Source of the DNA: CBDEFX01 sp965237635
GTDB lineage: Bacteria; Chloroflexota; Dehalococcoidia; Lucifugimonadales; CAUZJF01
DNA: 64,000 bases
Direction of reading: 5' to 3'
NCBI GenBank assembly: GCA_965237635.1
Contig: CBDEFX010000001.1
Coordinates: 310,001 to 374,000, forward strand
Notes under the pieces: generated by a model
Told to the model about the DNA's origin: nothing
Seen by the model: the letters and a program-made list of their open reading frames with translations, nothing else
The model's database searches: none
Program-made: the position numbers and the translations under genes
In this document: positions 23,915-32,612 of the stretch, piece after piece
Position numbering within the stretch: position 1 is the stretch's first letter
Layout: each line of letters starts with the position of its first letter

Positions 23915-24644
23915 GGGAGGCTTCCTTAGCCGTCTTGCCAACTTTCTTTAGGTACGTAACGTTGGGCTCGGTCCCCAGCTCCTCCAGCATCCTATAGGCG
24001 CGCCCGCCCTCGCCCGTCTCTTTCTCACGGAGCTTCGCGACCTTGCTGTCCGGGTCGTTGACGTTTCCAAATACAAGCGTGTCGGTGGGGCAGGCGTTGA
24101 CGCAGGCCGGGTTTAGCTCCCGAGCGCCGTCCTCAAGCTCCTCGCCGTCCCTTTCGGCCTCGCGAGTCGAACGGCGAATTCGCTGGATGCAGAAGGTGCA
24201 TTTTTCCATGATGCCGCGGCTTCGAACAGTAACGTCGGGATTGAGCTGACTCTTGAGGTCTTCCGGCCACTCGGGCTCCCAGAAGTTGAAGAACCGGACG
24301 TGGTACGGACAGTTGTTGACACACAATCGCGAGCCTATGCAGCGGTTATAGACCTGAACGTTCAGGCCCTCCTGATTGTGGTACGTCGCGAACACCGGAC
24401 ACACCGGCTCGCATGGGGCGTCGCCACAATGTTGACACAGGATGGGGATAAACCTCGCCTTGACGTCCGGAAACTCGCCCTCCCAATAGCGTTCTATGCG
24501 AATCCACTCAATAGCCCGGTTCTGACTGAACAGTTCCTCGTCGTTTATCGGGATATTGTTTTCCGACTGGCAAGCCACGACACACGCCTGACAGCCGATG
24601 CACTTGTCGACGTCGATCACCATGCCCCATTTTTCTTGTGTCAT
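23907..24644 (-). CDS. actB2: Alternative complex III iron-sulfur subunit (ActB C-terminal part as separate gene)
   Basis: A 245-residue ferredoxin-like protein with four cysteine groups: CIGCQACVVAC, CQHCGDAPCEPVCP, CIGSRLCVNNCP and CTFC...CVNACPTDTL. These hold up to four cubane clusters, as in NrfC/DmsB-type subunits. In many alternative complexes III this domain is fused to the molybdopterin-like domain as ActB; here the two are separate genes 35 bases apart. AGGAGGG before the ATG at 24644 fixes the start; the in-frame extension to 24773 is low-complexity and overlaps the previous gene. It carries electrons between the NrfD-like subunits and the cytochromes. Confidence 0.87.
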   Translation of the reverse strand: MTQEKWGMVIDVDKCIGCQACVVACQSENNIPINDEELFSQNRAIEWIRIERYWEGEFPDVKARFIPILCQHCGDAPCEPVCPVFATYHNQEGLNVQVYNRCIGSRLCVNNCPYHVRFFNFWEPEWPEDLKSQLNPDVTVRSRGIMEKCTFCIQRIRRSTREAERDGEELEDGARELNPACVNACPTDTLVFGNVNDPDSKVAKLREKETGEGGRAYRMLEELGTEPNVTYLKKVGKTAKEASHA

Positions 24645-24679
24645 TCGCGGCCCTCCTACCGGGGGGGATACTCCGGGCC

Positions 24680-26941
24680 CTAGCCCGCGGGTGGAGTGAG
24701 CTGTATGATCTTCTGCTCCTCGTCCGTCGCAAGGTCCGGCGCGGAATTCTCGAACTTGGGAAGCCTGGTCCACCGCTCAGTCTTCTGGATAGTGACACGG
24801 GTCGCGGCCCATGCCAGCGCGTCCGTGTTCTCAACGGTCGATGGTGCGAGAATGGAAAGGACGTTGAAGCCACGCCCCTCGGCGTATCGACCGCCGGCCC
24901 TGTGTCCCTGGCCGATCGGGATGGAAACCACATCCGGAGACACGCCGGGGTGCGGGTACGCCAGCGCCTCGATCTCCCCGTGAGGCGAGACTACCTTGAT
25001 CACGTCCCCTTCCTTGATATCCATCTCTTCGGCCTTCTTGAGGTTGATCTCGACCCAGGTACGCCAGGTGGCTGTGGTTATCGGGTCAGGGGTCGCCTGA
25101 AGCCACGGCAGGTGGGCGCCCCGACCGTCTGTCAGCGACGCTGACGCGAAGGGTATGAGGTAGAAGCCGTCCGCGCCACGAGGACCGTCGAACGACGGCT
25201 TCTCCCATGTGCGTGGCAGCTCAGGTGGGCTGGGGGCCGGACCCGTGTATCGGGCCGACGTGTCCCACCATCCGCCGCGCCGTAACACTCCGTTCCAGAA
25301 CAACCTGAAATTGGGCGCCCTCACCGAACCGGTGCCCTTCTCGAACAGCTGTCTCGCCCCGTCCTCGAGGATTTCCTTGAATGTTTCGCCAGGCAGGTCA
25401 AGGTCAAGGCCCAGCTCCTGCGCCACCGCCATGAGAACGTCAGGGAAGCTCCTGGTCCCATGCAGCTCGTGTTTCCTGGGAGGCTCAAAGACCGGCCGCA
25501 CGACTGGCTGCTGGAAGCCGACGGTCTGGTAGCCGGGACCCGGGTCCGGGACATCGCTGCCCCAGTCCTCCAGGTAGTTGTGCTCAGGCAGGACCAGGTC
25601 TGCCATGGCGGTGGTGTCGTCCATGTGCCCAGAGAAGCTGACGATGAGCGGGACGTTGTATGAAGCGTCCCTGAACCCGACCCTTCCAGGAATTCCATAC
25701 ATGGGGTCGGCACCTCGGACCATCAGCACCTCTACCCCACTCTGCCTCATCTCATCCGATAGCTCTCGCCAGTCTGCGAATGGCGAGGTATCCGACGCAC
25801 TATCTCCGAGAGCCGGGGGCGGGTTGAAAACGATCCCCCCAGGCTTACCGACGCTGCCCACCAGGTAGTTGAGGGCGTATATCGCGTTGAGGTTGAACAG
25901 GCCGTTGGTATGAGCGGCCGATGAGCCGCCTCCGATGGCAAGGCTGGGCCGGTGAGTGGCAAAGTCCCTTGCTATTTGGCGAATCCGCTCGGCGTCAGTG
26001 CCGATCTCGCCGGCAACAACCTCAGGGTTTGCGAAGCTGAGGTCGACTGTGCCGCCCCCTGTAAGAGCGCTTTTAGCCTCAGCATCGCCCAGACGATCAT
26101 CGGATATGATCACCTGGGCGATGCTGAGGGCGAGAAGTCCCTCCTGGCCAGGCTGTACGTAGAGCCATTCGTCGGCGTTGACACCAGTCATGGAGAGCCG
26201 CGAGTCCACGTGCACCATGGTACCGCGTGAGCCGTTGCCCTGTCTGAACTTGCCGTAGCCTCGAGCGTACCGGATCGGGGATACCCAGGTGTTGAGGAAG
26301 TCGGCGCCAAAGGACAGGATGTACGCGGCGTTGTCGATATCAAAGTCAGGCATCACATCCTGCTGGAACACCTGTTTCATCGAGGTACGGAGGGTCGTCC
26401 GCTCCAGCGGCTCGTAGGAGAAATGACGCCCGTCGATCCCGGAAACGAACTCTCTTACCACCATCCCGAGGTGGGCGCCCACAGGGTCGGTCGCCATCAC
26501 GACCGATGCTGGGTCCTTGACCTGTTGTAGCCCGTGGCTTAGGCGTGTGATCGCGTCCCGCCAGCTTATCTCGTCCCACCGGCCCTCGCCGCGCTCGCCC
26601 ACCCTGACCAGCGGCGCGCTTATGCGGTCGGGGTGATACAGCGCCTGGAGCCCAGCGTCACAGCGGGCGCTGTGCTTGCCACGGTTTATAGGGTAGTCGA
26701 CGTTGCCCTCGATCTTTTTCGCGCGCCCTTCGATCACCCTGACAACGATGCCCTCGCTAGTCGGGCACTGGCGGCATAGGGTCGCGTACCAGTTGACGAT
26801 ACCGGTGACCATGTCCTCGGGCATTTGCAGCGGGGCCTGGACTAACAGCTCGTCTTCGGGCACGCCGCACGCCTGGAATATGACGGCTGTAGCCGCCGAG
26901 CCACCCATCAGTTTCAGGAACTGTCTTCTGGTTAACGGCAT
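24680..26941 (-). CDS. actB1: Alternative complex III molybdopterin-oxidoreductase-like subunit (ActB N-terminal part)
   Basis: A 753-residue protein with a Tat signal (MPLTRRQFLKLMGGSAATAV) followed by FQACG, so it is exported folded and may be lipidated. The N-terminal cysteines in TLCRQCPTSEG and ARCDAGLQAL match the cluster site of the DMSO reductase family, and DLVLPEHNYLEDWGSDVPDP and the C-terminal MDIKEGDVIKVVSPHGEIEA follow the family order. In characterised alternative complexes III this subunit has lost the molybdenum cofactor and acts as scaffold; whether that holds here cannot be read from sequence alone. Confidence 0.87.
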   Translation of the reverse strand: MPLTRRQFLKLMGGSAATAVIFQACGVPEDELLVQAPLQMPEDMVTGIVNWYATLCRQCPTSEGIVVRVIEGRAKKIEGNVDYPINRGKHSARCDAGLQALYHPDRISAPLVRVGERGEGRWDEISWRDAITRLSHGLQQVKDPASVVMATDPVGAHLGMVVREFVSGIDGRHFSYEPLERTTLRTSMKQVFQQDVMPDFDIDNAAYILSFGADFLNTWVSPIRYARGYGKFRQGNGSRGTMVHVDSRLSMTGVNADEWLYVQPGQEGLLALSIAQVIISDDRLGDAEAKSALTGGGTVDLSFANPEVVAGEIGTDAERIRQIARDFATHRPSLAIGGGSSAAHTNGLFNLNAIYALNYLVGSVGKPGGIVFNPPPALGDSASDTSPFADWRELSDEMRQSGVEVLMVRGADPMYGIPGRVGFRDASYNVPLIVSFSGHMDDTTAMADLVLPEHNYLEDWGSDVPDPGPGYQTVGFQQPVVRPVFEPPRKHELHGTRSFPDVLMAVAQELGLDLDLPGETFKEILEDGARQLFEKGTGSVRAPNFRLFWNGVLRRGGWWDTSARYTGPAPSPPELPRTWEKPSFDGPRGADGFYLIPFASASLTDGRGAHLPWLQATPDPITTATWRTWVEINLKKAEEMDIKEGDVIKVVSPHGEIEALAYPHPGVSPDVVSIPIGQGHRAGGRYAEGRGFNVLSILAPSTVENTDALAWAATRVTIQKTERWTRLPKFENSAPDLATDEEQKIIQLTPPAG

Positions 26942-26956
26942 AGTCGTGTCAAGAGT

Positions 26957-27658
26957 CTAGTAGTGGCACGTCGTGCAATCGGTCGGCGCGCTGTTGTCCC
27001 TGTGGCAGTTTACACAATCGCCCATCTTGAGAGGGCGGACCTGCTTCACCTTAACCATACCCGCCACGTCGCCATGACAGATCGAACATGTGGCTGACGG
27101 GGCAACGTCGATGCTCTGGCCGAGCCTGATATCGGGGTCTATTCTGCCGGCCTCGTCCAACCTCAGCTCAGTGTTTGAGTCCTTGACGTCTTTCACGACC
27201 GTTTTAGACCCGGAGAAGAACCTGATATGAGCCTCATGGACGAAGTGCACATGGTCGGGCAACCTGTGCACGCGCACCCAATCGATAGGGTTGCCAGCGG
27301 CGTGGATCTCTCGGAGCGTCTCGACCTCGGGCTTGTCGTCACCGACGGTCTTGTGGCAGGTCATACACAGGCCGACCGCAGGTACCGTTGCCGCCGCCCC
27401 TTTGGTAACGTTTCTATGGCAGAAAGTGCAGTCTAGCCCAAGCTCCCCTACGTGGACAGTGTGGGGAAATGCGATGGGTTGGTCGGGGCCCTCGTTGAAG
27501 CCAAAAACGTTCAGCGGCATGCCTAACCACGCGGGGATAACGAACGCCACAACGACTAACCCGACAACTGCGCTGCCAAGGCCGCCGAGGCTCAGAACCC
27601 CAAGGATGAGGAGCCGCTTAATGGAGAGCTTCGGTAACTTTGGATCCCCTGGGAGCAA
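26957..27658 (-). CDS. actA: Alternative complex III pentaheme cytochrome c (ActA)
   Basis: A 233-residue membrane-anchored cytochrome. One hydrophobic helix (about 15-45) is followed by five CXXCH sites at 77-81, 98-102, 191-195, 215-219 and 228-232, with extra histidines (HTVH, HFVHEAH) as likely sixth ligands. Five hemes and one anchor are the ActA signature. It begins the core of the complex, 15 bases upstream of the molybdopterin-like gene. It exchanges electrons with the iron-sulfur subunit and the monoheme cytochrome on the outer face. Confidence 0.9.
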   Translation of the reverse strand: MLPGDPKLPKLSIKRLLILGVLSLGGLGSAVVGLVVVAFVIPAWLGMPLNVFGFNEGPDQPIAFPHTVHVGELGLDCTFCHRNVTKGAAATVPAVGLCMTCHKTVGDDKPEVETLREIHAAGNPIDWVRVHRLPDHVHFVHEAHIRFFSGSKTVVKDVKDSNTELRLDEAGRIDPDIRLGQSIDVAPSATCSICHGDVAGMVKVKQVRPLKMGDCVNCHRDNSAPTDCTTCHY

Positions 27659-27823
27659 AGCCAGCCTGTCCTAGTTGCCAGATCGATTCTGTAGCGCCAT
27701 TCCGCCCTAGTTCAACGCCTTTCACTAAAGGTCTGCCGAGGCGCCTCTCATCCGTGTCCCTGACATGGTCATCCACGGCCAGGCCTAAAGCAAGTCTCGG
27801 ACAGTGGACCGCCAACGACGGCC

Positions 27824-28114
27824 CTAGATCCAGTAGTCGTCCCAGAACCTCGACAGGACGTCAGAGAGGTCTATCGCAAGAATAAGAAAGAAGACCGCGA
27901 AGCCAAACAAGGCGACGGCCATGGCATAGAACACCGGCCTCGTTTTCTGCAAGATTTGAGGGAGGTGGAAGGTGGCCACCAGAGAAGGTATGAAGATATG
28001 GCCGATAGTCATGCTTACGCCCGCCGACACTACCAAACCGGCCATTATCCACGTATACCGCAGGAGCTTGCCGATATCCGACCATTCCGCGTTAGCCAAC
28101 CCGGTGGGGTCCAT
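27824..28114 (-). CDS. Small two-helix membrane protein at the head of the respiratory operon
   Basis: A 96-residue protein beginning MDPTGLANAEWSDIGKLLRY with two hydrophobic helices (TWIMAGLVVSAGVSMTIGHI region and VFYAMAVALFGFAVFFLILA). The family is not recognised. I take the ATG at 28114, with AAAGG upstream, rather than a longer start at 28168. It is the first gene after the promoter at 28178-28206 and precedes actA by 165 bases, so it may be a small subunit or assembly helper of the complex. Confidence 0.6.
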   Translation of the reverse strand: MDPTGLANAEWSDIGKLLRYTWIMAGLVVSAGVSMTIGHIFIPSLVATFHLPQILQKTRPVFYAMAVALFGFAVFFLILAIDLSDVLSRFWDDYWI

Positions 28115-28177
28115 CAACTGCCTTTCTGTGGAGTCAAATGGAGCGCGAAGGCACGCGTTGGGACGCAAGCTTAGTGA

Positions 28178-28206
28178 AAATTATCACACCGGAATAGTAG
28201 TGTCAA
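28178..28206 (-). promoter_or_regulatory. Promoter of the alternative complex III operon
   Basis: Minus strand TTGACA (28201-28206), 17 bases, TAATTT (28178-28183); GATAAT overlaps it at 15-base spacing. It is the only strong promoter-like site in the 28115-28364 divergent region on this strand. Confidence 0.65.
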
Positions 28207-28302
28207 GGTAATCACGACTAGGGCCCAGGGCCCCCACCGATACGCCCAAACCTCCCGATCTTGGGACCTTCAGCCTTGCTAGAATGGGCGAACGATTGCC
28301 TA

Positions 28303-28311
28303 TGTTATGAT
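28303..28311 (+). promoter_or_regulatory. Extended -10 of the beta-hydroxyacid dehydrogenase gene
   Basis: TGTTATGAT, an extended -10 with TG two bases before TATGAT, 54 bases upstream of the gene start. No good -35 is seen at the usual distance. Confidence 0.4.
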
Positions 28312-28364
28312 CGGCCCTTGCAACCCCCGAGACGGTACCGGCGGCACTTGCGAGGAGACCAACA

Positions 28365-29252
28365 ATGAAGACCAAGATCAGCTTCATCGGGCTAGGGCTC
28401 ATGGGCAATCCGATGAGCAAGAACTTGATCAAGGCCGGCCACGAGGTCACGGTCTGGAACCGCACAGCCTCCCGGATGGACGACGTGGTGGACGCGGGCG
28501 CCCAAAGGGCAACGTCCGCAAGGCAGGTGGCCATGCAGTCCGAGGTCATCATTACGATGCTGTCCGACTCACCCGATGTTGAGGAAGTAGTCCTGGGAAA
28601 GGAAGGGGTAATCGAGGGAGTGACACCAGGCTCCGTGGTCATCGACATGAGCACAATTTCGCCATCCACAACGAGATCGATCGCCGACAAGCTAAAGGAA
28701 GAGGGCGTCGAGATGATGGATGCCCCCGTCAGCGGCGGCGTCAACGGCGCCGTAAGCGGGACGCTGTCGATCATGGTAGGTGGTCCGAGACCCGTCTTCG
28801 ATCGCTGTCTGACGATATTCGAGGCGATGGGGAAAAGGGTCACCTACTGTGGCGACGCCGGTATGGGCCAGATAACGAAGCTTGCGAACAACATCGTTGC
28901 GCTGGGAAACCTCGCCGCGGCTTGCGAGGGGCTGGTGTTCGCAAAGCGGGCAGGGGCCGACCTCGACACTGTCTTGAGTGCAATTTCGGGCGGGGCAGCT
29001 GACTCATGGATGCTCGAGAACCTTGCGCCGAAGATCCTGGCGCAAGATTTTGAGCCAGGTTTTATGATCGACCTGGCGGAGAAGGACATGCGCCTTGTCC
29101 TTGAATCGGCTGCCGACATGAAGCTGCCGCTTTTCACTACGCCCCAAGTCAGCCGACTGTTCCGGTCGGCCCAGCAGGCCGGATTCGGCCAGGAGGGGAC
29201 CCAGGCCTACTTCAAGGTGCTCGAGAAGCTCGCGGACAACGACGCATCGTGA
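28365..29252 (+). CDS. NAD(P)-dependent beta-hydroxyacid dehydrogenase (3-hydroxyisobutyrate dehydrogenase family)
   Basis: A 295-residue enzyme. The Rossmann motif SFIGLGLMGNPMSKNLIKAG lies at residues 6-25, the substrate signature APVSGGVNGAVSGTL at 120-134, and the catalytic lysine K172 in GQITKLANN. Candidate substrates are 3-hydroxyisobutyrate, tartronate semialdehyde or small succinate-semialdehyde-type aldehydes; the sequence does not decide among them. GAGGAG ten bases before the ATG supports the start. It is divergent from the respiratory operon and is not obviously linked to the toxin-antitoxin pair that follows. Confidence 0.88.
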   Translation: MKTKISFIGLGLMGNPMSKNLIKAGHEVTVWNRTASRMDDVVDAGAQRATSARQVAMQSEVIITMLSDSPDVEEVVLGKEGVIEGVTPGSVVIDMSTISPSTTRSIADKLKEEGVEMMDAPVSGGVNGAVSGTLSIMVGGPRPVFDRCLTIFEAMGKRVTYCGDAGMGQITKLANNIVALGNLAAACEGLVFAKRAGADLDTVLSAISGGAADSWMLENLAPKILAQDFEPGFMIDLAEKDMRLVLESAADMKLPLFTTPQVSRLFRSAQQAGFGQEGTQAYFKVLEKLADNDAS

Positions 29253-29279
29253 GAGTTGCGGTTCGGCCCATATCGGGCA

Positions 29280-29300
29280 TATGTGCCATAATGGCACATA
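29280..29300 (+). promoter_or_regulatory. Perfect palindromic operator before the VapBC-like pair
   Basis: Ten-base arms TATGTGCCAT and ATGGCACATA around a single A, 19 bases upstream of the antitoxin gene. The centre contains CATAAT, which could serve as -10, so a bound dimer would block transcription. Autoregulation is inferred. Confidence 0.65.
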
Positions 29301-29318
29301 CTTGACGGGACGGTTACG

Positions 29319-29753
29319 ATGATATACAATGCGAAAGGGTTCAGCTCAATGAGTCGAAAAGGCTATCTCAGTATCAAGGAAGCGGCGGTCCAGTACGAGG
29401 TAAGCAGGGCCAAGCTTCACCGTCTAGTCAGCCTAGGCCGCCTGCACTCGTCAAAAGACCCGCGCGATGAGCGCGTCACCCTGTTGCGGCTAGAGGAGCT
29501 GGAGTCGCTCTTTATGTTCCCGATGGAAGAGGGACCAGATATGGACTACGAGGCTCAAAAACCCGAGACCGGGCAGACTCCCGGGCGGCTGACCGCAGAG
29601 TTGCTGGCCGAGATCAACGCCTTCCGCGTACGCGTTTCGCGGGGCCGAAAGCTGAGCGACAGCACCGAGATCATCCGCGAGGGAAGGGAGCAGCGCAGCC
29701 GGCAGGTGTTTGAGGCGGCGTTCGGCAGGAGTGACGAAGAACCGGACAAGTAG
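29319..29753 (+). CDS. Antitoxin-like protein with excisionase/MerR-type HTH
   Basis: A 144-residue protein. Residues about 14-60 (GYLSIKEAAVQYEVSRAKLH then RLVSLGRLHSSKDPRDERVT) form a winged helix of the excisionase type; the C-terminal half is charged and probably wraps the toxin (TEIIREGREQRSRQVFEAAF). It lies three bases before a PIN-domain gene, the normal order of an antitoxin-toxin pair. The ATG at 29319 is weakly supported; an alternative at 29349 (MSRKGYLSIK) would still keep the whole DNA-binding domain. It probably binds the palindrome at 29280-29300. Confidence 0.7.
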   Translation: MIYNAKGFSSMSRKGYLSIKEAAVQYEVSRAKLHRLVSLGRLHSSKDPRDERVTLLRLEELESLFMFPMEEGPDMDYEAQKPETGQTPGRLTAELLAEINAFRVRVSRGRKLSDSTEIIREGREQRSRQVFEAAFGRSDEEPDK

Positions 29754-29756
29754 AGC

Positions 29757-30188
29757 GTGGCGATCGTAGTCGACGCGAGCGTAGCTCTCAAGTGGGTCCT
29801 CGAAGAGGAAAACACGGAGGATGCGATCGCCCTGTTGCACCGGTGGCGTGAGTTGGCGGAGCTGCTACTCGCGCCTCCTATCTTCAGACCTGAGGTAACG
29901 AACGCTCTCCATCGGAGAGTTGGTCGTCAGGAAATCACCCGCGCTCAGGCGATAGATGCCGTGGGCTTCCTCACCTCTGCAGTCGCGATCCGCGAGCCCC
30001 CAGGGATCTACAAAGAGGCCCTCGCGCTGGCCCACGAATTTGGGCTGAAGTATACGTACGATAGTCTGTACGTAGCGCTGGCCAGGGCAGAAGACTGCGA
30101 GCTGTGGACGGCCGACCGTCAGATATTCCGGTCGGCGCAGCCACGATTCCCGCTGGTCCGCTTGCTCGGAGCGCCCGCGCAACTTTGA
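29757..30188 (+). CDS. vapC: VapC-type PIN-domain ribonuclease toxin
   Basis: A 143-residue PIN protein starting at a GTG (MAIVVDASVALKWVLEEENT). The acidic metal-binding residues D6, E46, D102 and D120 are all present, in VDAS, PEVTNAL, TYDSLYVALA and WTADRQ. Such toxins cut specific tRNA or rRNA loops. It follows its likely antitoxin by three bases. Complete length and intact acids suggest it is active. Confidence 0.85.
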   Translation: MAIVVDASVALKWVLEEENTEDAIALLHRWRELAELLLAPPIFRPEVTNALHRRVGRQEITRAQAIDAVGFLTSAVAIREPPGIYKEALALAHEFGLKYTYDSLYVALARAEDCELWTADRQIFRSAQPRFPLVRLLGAPAQL

Positions 30189-30268
30189 CCGAATTGGCGG
30201 CCGGGACCTCTCGGAACGCCCGCGCACCACACACTTTACCTCCGACAAAGCGGCTCTCCACCCGATTA

Positions 30269-30296
30269 TTGCGTATTGTGGACCCGCGGCTATAAT
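30269..30296 (+). promoter_or_regulatory. Promoter of the aminomutase-like gene
   Basis: TTGCGT (30269-30274), 16 bases, TATAAT (30291-30296), about 47 bases before the ATG at 30344. Confidence 0.6.
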
Positions 30297-30343
30297 AAAC
30301 TCGCCCGCAAAGCCGCCACCGTCTTCGGATCGAGAGGAGCTCC

Positions 30344-31672
30344 ATGGTCACAGCTATCGAGCAGCAATACATCGACTTGCATCCAAAGTCGGCTGAGTAC
30401 TACGCCACGTCCAAGGACATCTTCCCTAACGGGGTCACCCACGACGCCAGGACCCTGAAGCCGTTTCCTCACTACGTCACTCACGCTTTGGGTCCACACA
30501 AATGGGGCGTCGACGGCCAACGCATAATCGACTATCGGACCGGCCATGGGGCGCTGATTCTCGGACACTCGCACCCAGACATAGTGGCCGCGGTCACGGA
30601 GCAGATGGGCAAGGGGACTCACTACAGCGCCTCCACGGAGCTTGAGATACTGTGGGCCCAGTGGATCCAGGAACTTATCCCATGTGGGGAGAAGGTACGC
30701 TTCCACAACTCCGGGACCGAAGCGATCATGATGGCCCTTCGCATGGTAAGGGCATATACAGGCAAGTCCAAGGTTATCAAGTTCGAAAATCACTTCCACG
30801 GTTGGAGCGACTACATGGTGGTCGATGCAGCTGGGACCGGGGGACTGCCGCCAGAGACCGCCAGCACGATTATCGTCCTGCCGCCGAACGACGTCTCGAT
30901 AGTGGAGAAGACACTCAGGGAAAACGACGACGTGGCTGGGATCATCCTAGAGCCAACGGGGGCTCATATGGGGGAGCAACCTGTCAGGCCCAGCTTCCTC
31001 GGAGAGCTCAGAGAGGTCACCGAGAGGTATGGCGTATTACTGATATTCGACGAGGTAGTCACCGGATTCCGTACGTCCAAGGGCGGCGCGCAGGCACGTT
31101 ATGGCGTTACGCCCGACCTCGCTACTCTGGCGAAGATAGTCGCCGGTGGACTGCCGGGGGGCGCGGTGACCGGGAAAGCCGAGCTTATCGACATGATCCA
31201 AGTCAGGAACGATCCTGAGTTCAACCGCGAACGTCGCATAGCCCACAACGGGACGTTCAACGCCAACCCCCTGTCGGCAGCGGCAGGCGGCAAGGCCCTC
31301 GAGCTGGTGGCAACGACACCCGTCAATGAGAGGGCCGACGCGATGGCCACCCGCCTGAAGGACGGCCTGAACGATCTCCTGTCGAGAATGGAGATTCCCG
31401 GCTGCGCCAACGGAGTTGCCTCACTCGTCTTCCTGAACCTCGGAGCGGACCATGAGTGCGACAAGGAGGTCTGCATAATGTCCGAGGAGGACCAACAGGT
31501 TGTGGAGGACCCCACTCGTGCACACCAACTCCAACTTGCACTCCTAAATCACGGCGTGGACGCCGAGAGGCGCTTTATCCTGGGCGCGACCCATACTGAG
31601 AAGGACATCGACGACACGGTGGATGCTGCCGGGAGGGCTCTGACCGAGCTCAGGGCGGAAGCCCTGGTCTAG
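30344..31672 (+). CDS. Class III aminotransferase, glutamate-1-semialdehyde 2,1-aminomutase-like
   Basis: A 442-residue PLP enzyme. SGTEA at 123-127 binds the phosphate, D236 in IFDEVVTGFR contacts the pyridine nitrogen, and K264 in TLAKIVAGGLPGG forms the Schiff base. The order matches HemL-type aminomutases, but an insertion near residues 355-390 (SLVFLNLGADHECDKEVCIM) differs from standard HemL, and no tetrapyrrole genes are nearby. It may therefore be an aminotransferase or aminomutase of another pathway. GAGAGGAG precedes the ATG, and a clean promoter lies at 30269-30296, so it is a single-gene unit. Confidence 0.82.
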   Translation: MVTAIEQQYIDLHPKSAEYYATSKDIFPNGVTHDARTLKPFPHYVTHALGPHKWGVDGQRIIDYRTGHGALILGHSHPDIVAAVTEQMGKGTHYSASTELEILWAQWIQELIPCGEKVRFHNSGTEAIMMALRMVRAYTGKSKVIKFENHFHGWSDYMVVDAAGTGGLPPETASTIIVLPPNDVSIVEKTLRENDDVAGIILEPTGAHMGEQPVRPSFLGELREVTERYGVLLIFDEVVTGFRTSKGGAQARYGVTPDLATLAKIVAGGLPGGAVTGKAELIDMIQVRNDPEFNRERRIAHNGTFNANPLSAAAGGKALELVATTPVNERADAMATRLKDGLNDLLSRMEIPGCANGVASLVFLNLGADHECDKEVCIMSEEDQQVVEDPTRAHQLQLALLNHGVDAERRFILGATHTEKDIDDTVDAAGRALTELRAEALV

Positions 31673-31712
31673 GGACACGTGCCGTGGTCACACGGCTCAG
31701 GGTGGATAGCCT

Positions 31713-32612
31713 TCAGACAGCGGCCGCCCGCCACAAGAGAAGCGCTCCTACCACACTTAGAACGACACCCATCGTCATCAGCAGTTTATCCACAGTTACG
31801 CGTCCGGTCAGCGTTGCCCCTATGTAGCTACCGACCATCGCGCCGGCCCCCATCAGCACTACCAGCGGGTAGTCAACCTGCCCGCCGATCACGTGGCCCA
31901 TCCACCCCATAGACCCCATCGCAAAGCCGATCAGCAAGTTGGTCCCCGCCGCCGCTCGAGGGTCGAGACGCAAAATCCGCATGAGTGCCGGTAGTCGCAC
32001 GCTGCCCAGAATAAGGCCGACCGCGCCCCCGAGCACGCCCACTGCGAGTCCAACGACCCCTCCGGCGAAAACGCGCCTGCGACTCAAGACGGCCAGAGCA
32101 TCTGAGACGCCCTTCAGCATGTTCTGTCCCGTGCCGGTTGCCTCCGGGTGAAGACCTCTGCCGCGTGATATCAGCTCGACCCCCTGCCACATCACCAACA
32201 GCCCCACTAGCAGCACCAGCAAGGACTCAGGCGCCCGCTCGCTGCTGAGTCCACCTAAGAGGCCTCCGACCATGCTTGGCACGCCCACTGCGAGCGCCAC
32301 GCGCACGTCTACCCGGCCTTCCCGAAGATGACGCACCGCTCCCGTGAGTGCGCTGGCGGTGCTGACCGCGATGTTGATACCGGCGGCGACCTGTGGGGCA
32401 ATCCCAAGCCCGAGCAGGACCGGCAAACGCATCGTCCCCAGAGCCAGGCCCACGAGTCCGCCCAGGATGCCGACAGCGAAAGAGACGAGTGTGAGAAGCA
32501 CTGCCTGCCATACGAGGACGTCAGAGGGCAGGCCAAGCTCATCCAGATGCAGGGTCACAGGTCTATCGCCCCGCCAAGGGACGTCAACCTGCGTCTTGAG
32601 GCGGCGAGGCAC
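31713..32612 (-). CDS. TauE/SafE family membrane permease
   Basis: A 299-residue protein with about eight helices in two similar halves: GILGGLVGLALGTMRLPVLL in the first and GVLGGAVGLILGSVRLPALM in the second, the inverted-repeat motif of the TauE/SafE (DUF81) family. These export sulfite or organosulfonates or take up small acids. The start is uncertain: the ATG at 32612 overlaps the DUF4129 gene by 29 bases, and a GTG at 32558 is an alternative. It is the last gene of the moxR operon by position, though functional links are unclear. Sulfite export would fit with the sulfate-reduction genes at 9.5-12.4 kb, but this is speculation. Confidence 0.82.
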   Translation of the reverse strand: MPRRLKTQVDVPWRGDRPVTLHLDELGLPSDVLVWQAVLLTLVSFAVGILGGLVGLALGTMRLPVLLGLGIAPQVAAGINIAVSTASALTGAVRHLREGRVDVRVALAVGVPSMVGGLLGGLSSERAPESLLVLLVGLLVMWQGVELISRGRGLHPEATGTGQNMLKGVSDALAVLSRRRVFAGGVVGLAVGVLGGAVGLILGSVRLPALMRILRLDPRAAAGTNLLIGFAMGSMGWMGHVIGGQVDYPLVVLMGAGAMVGSYIGATLTGRVTVDKLLMTMGVVLSVVGALLLWRAAAV

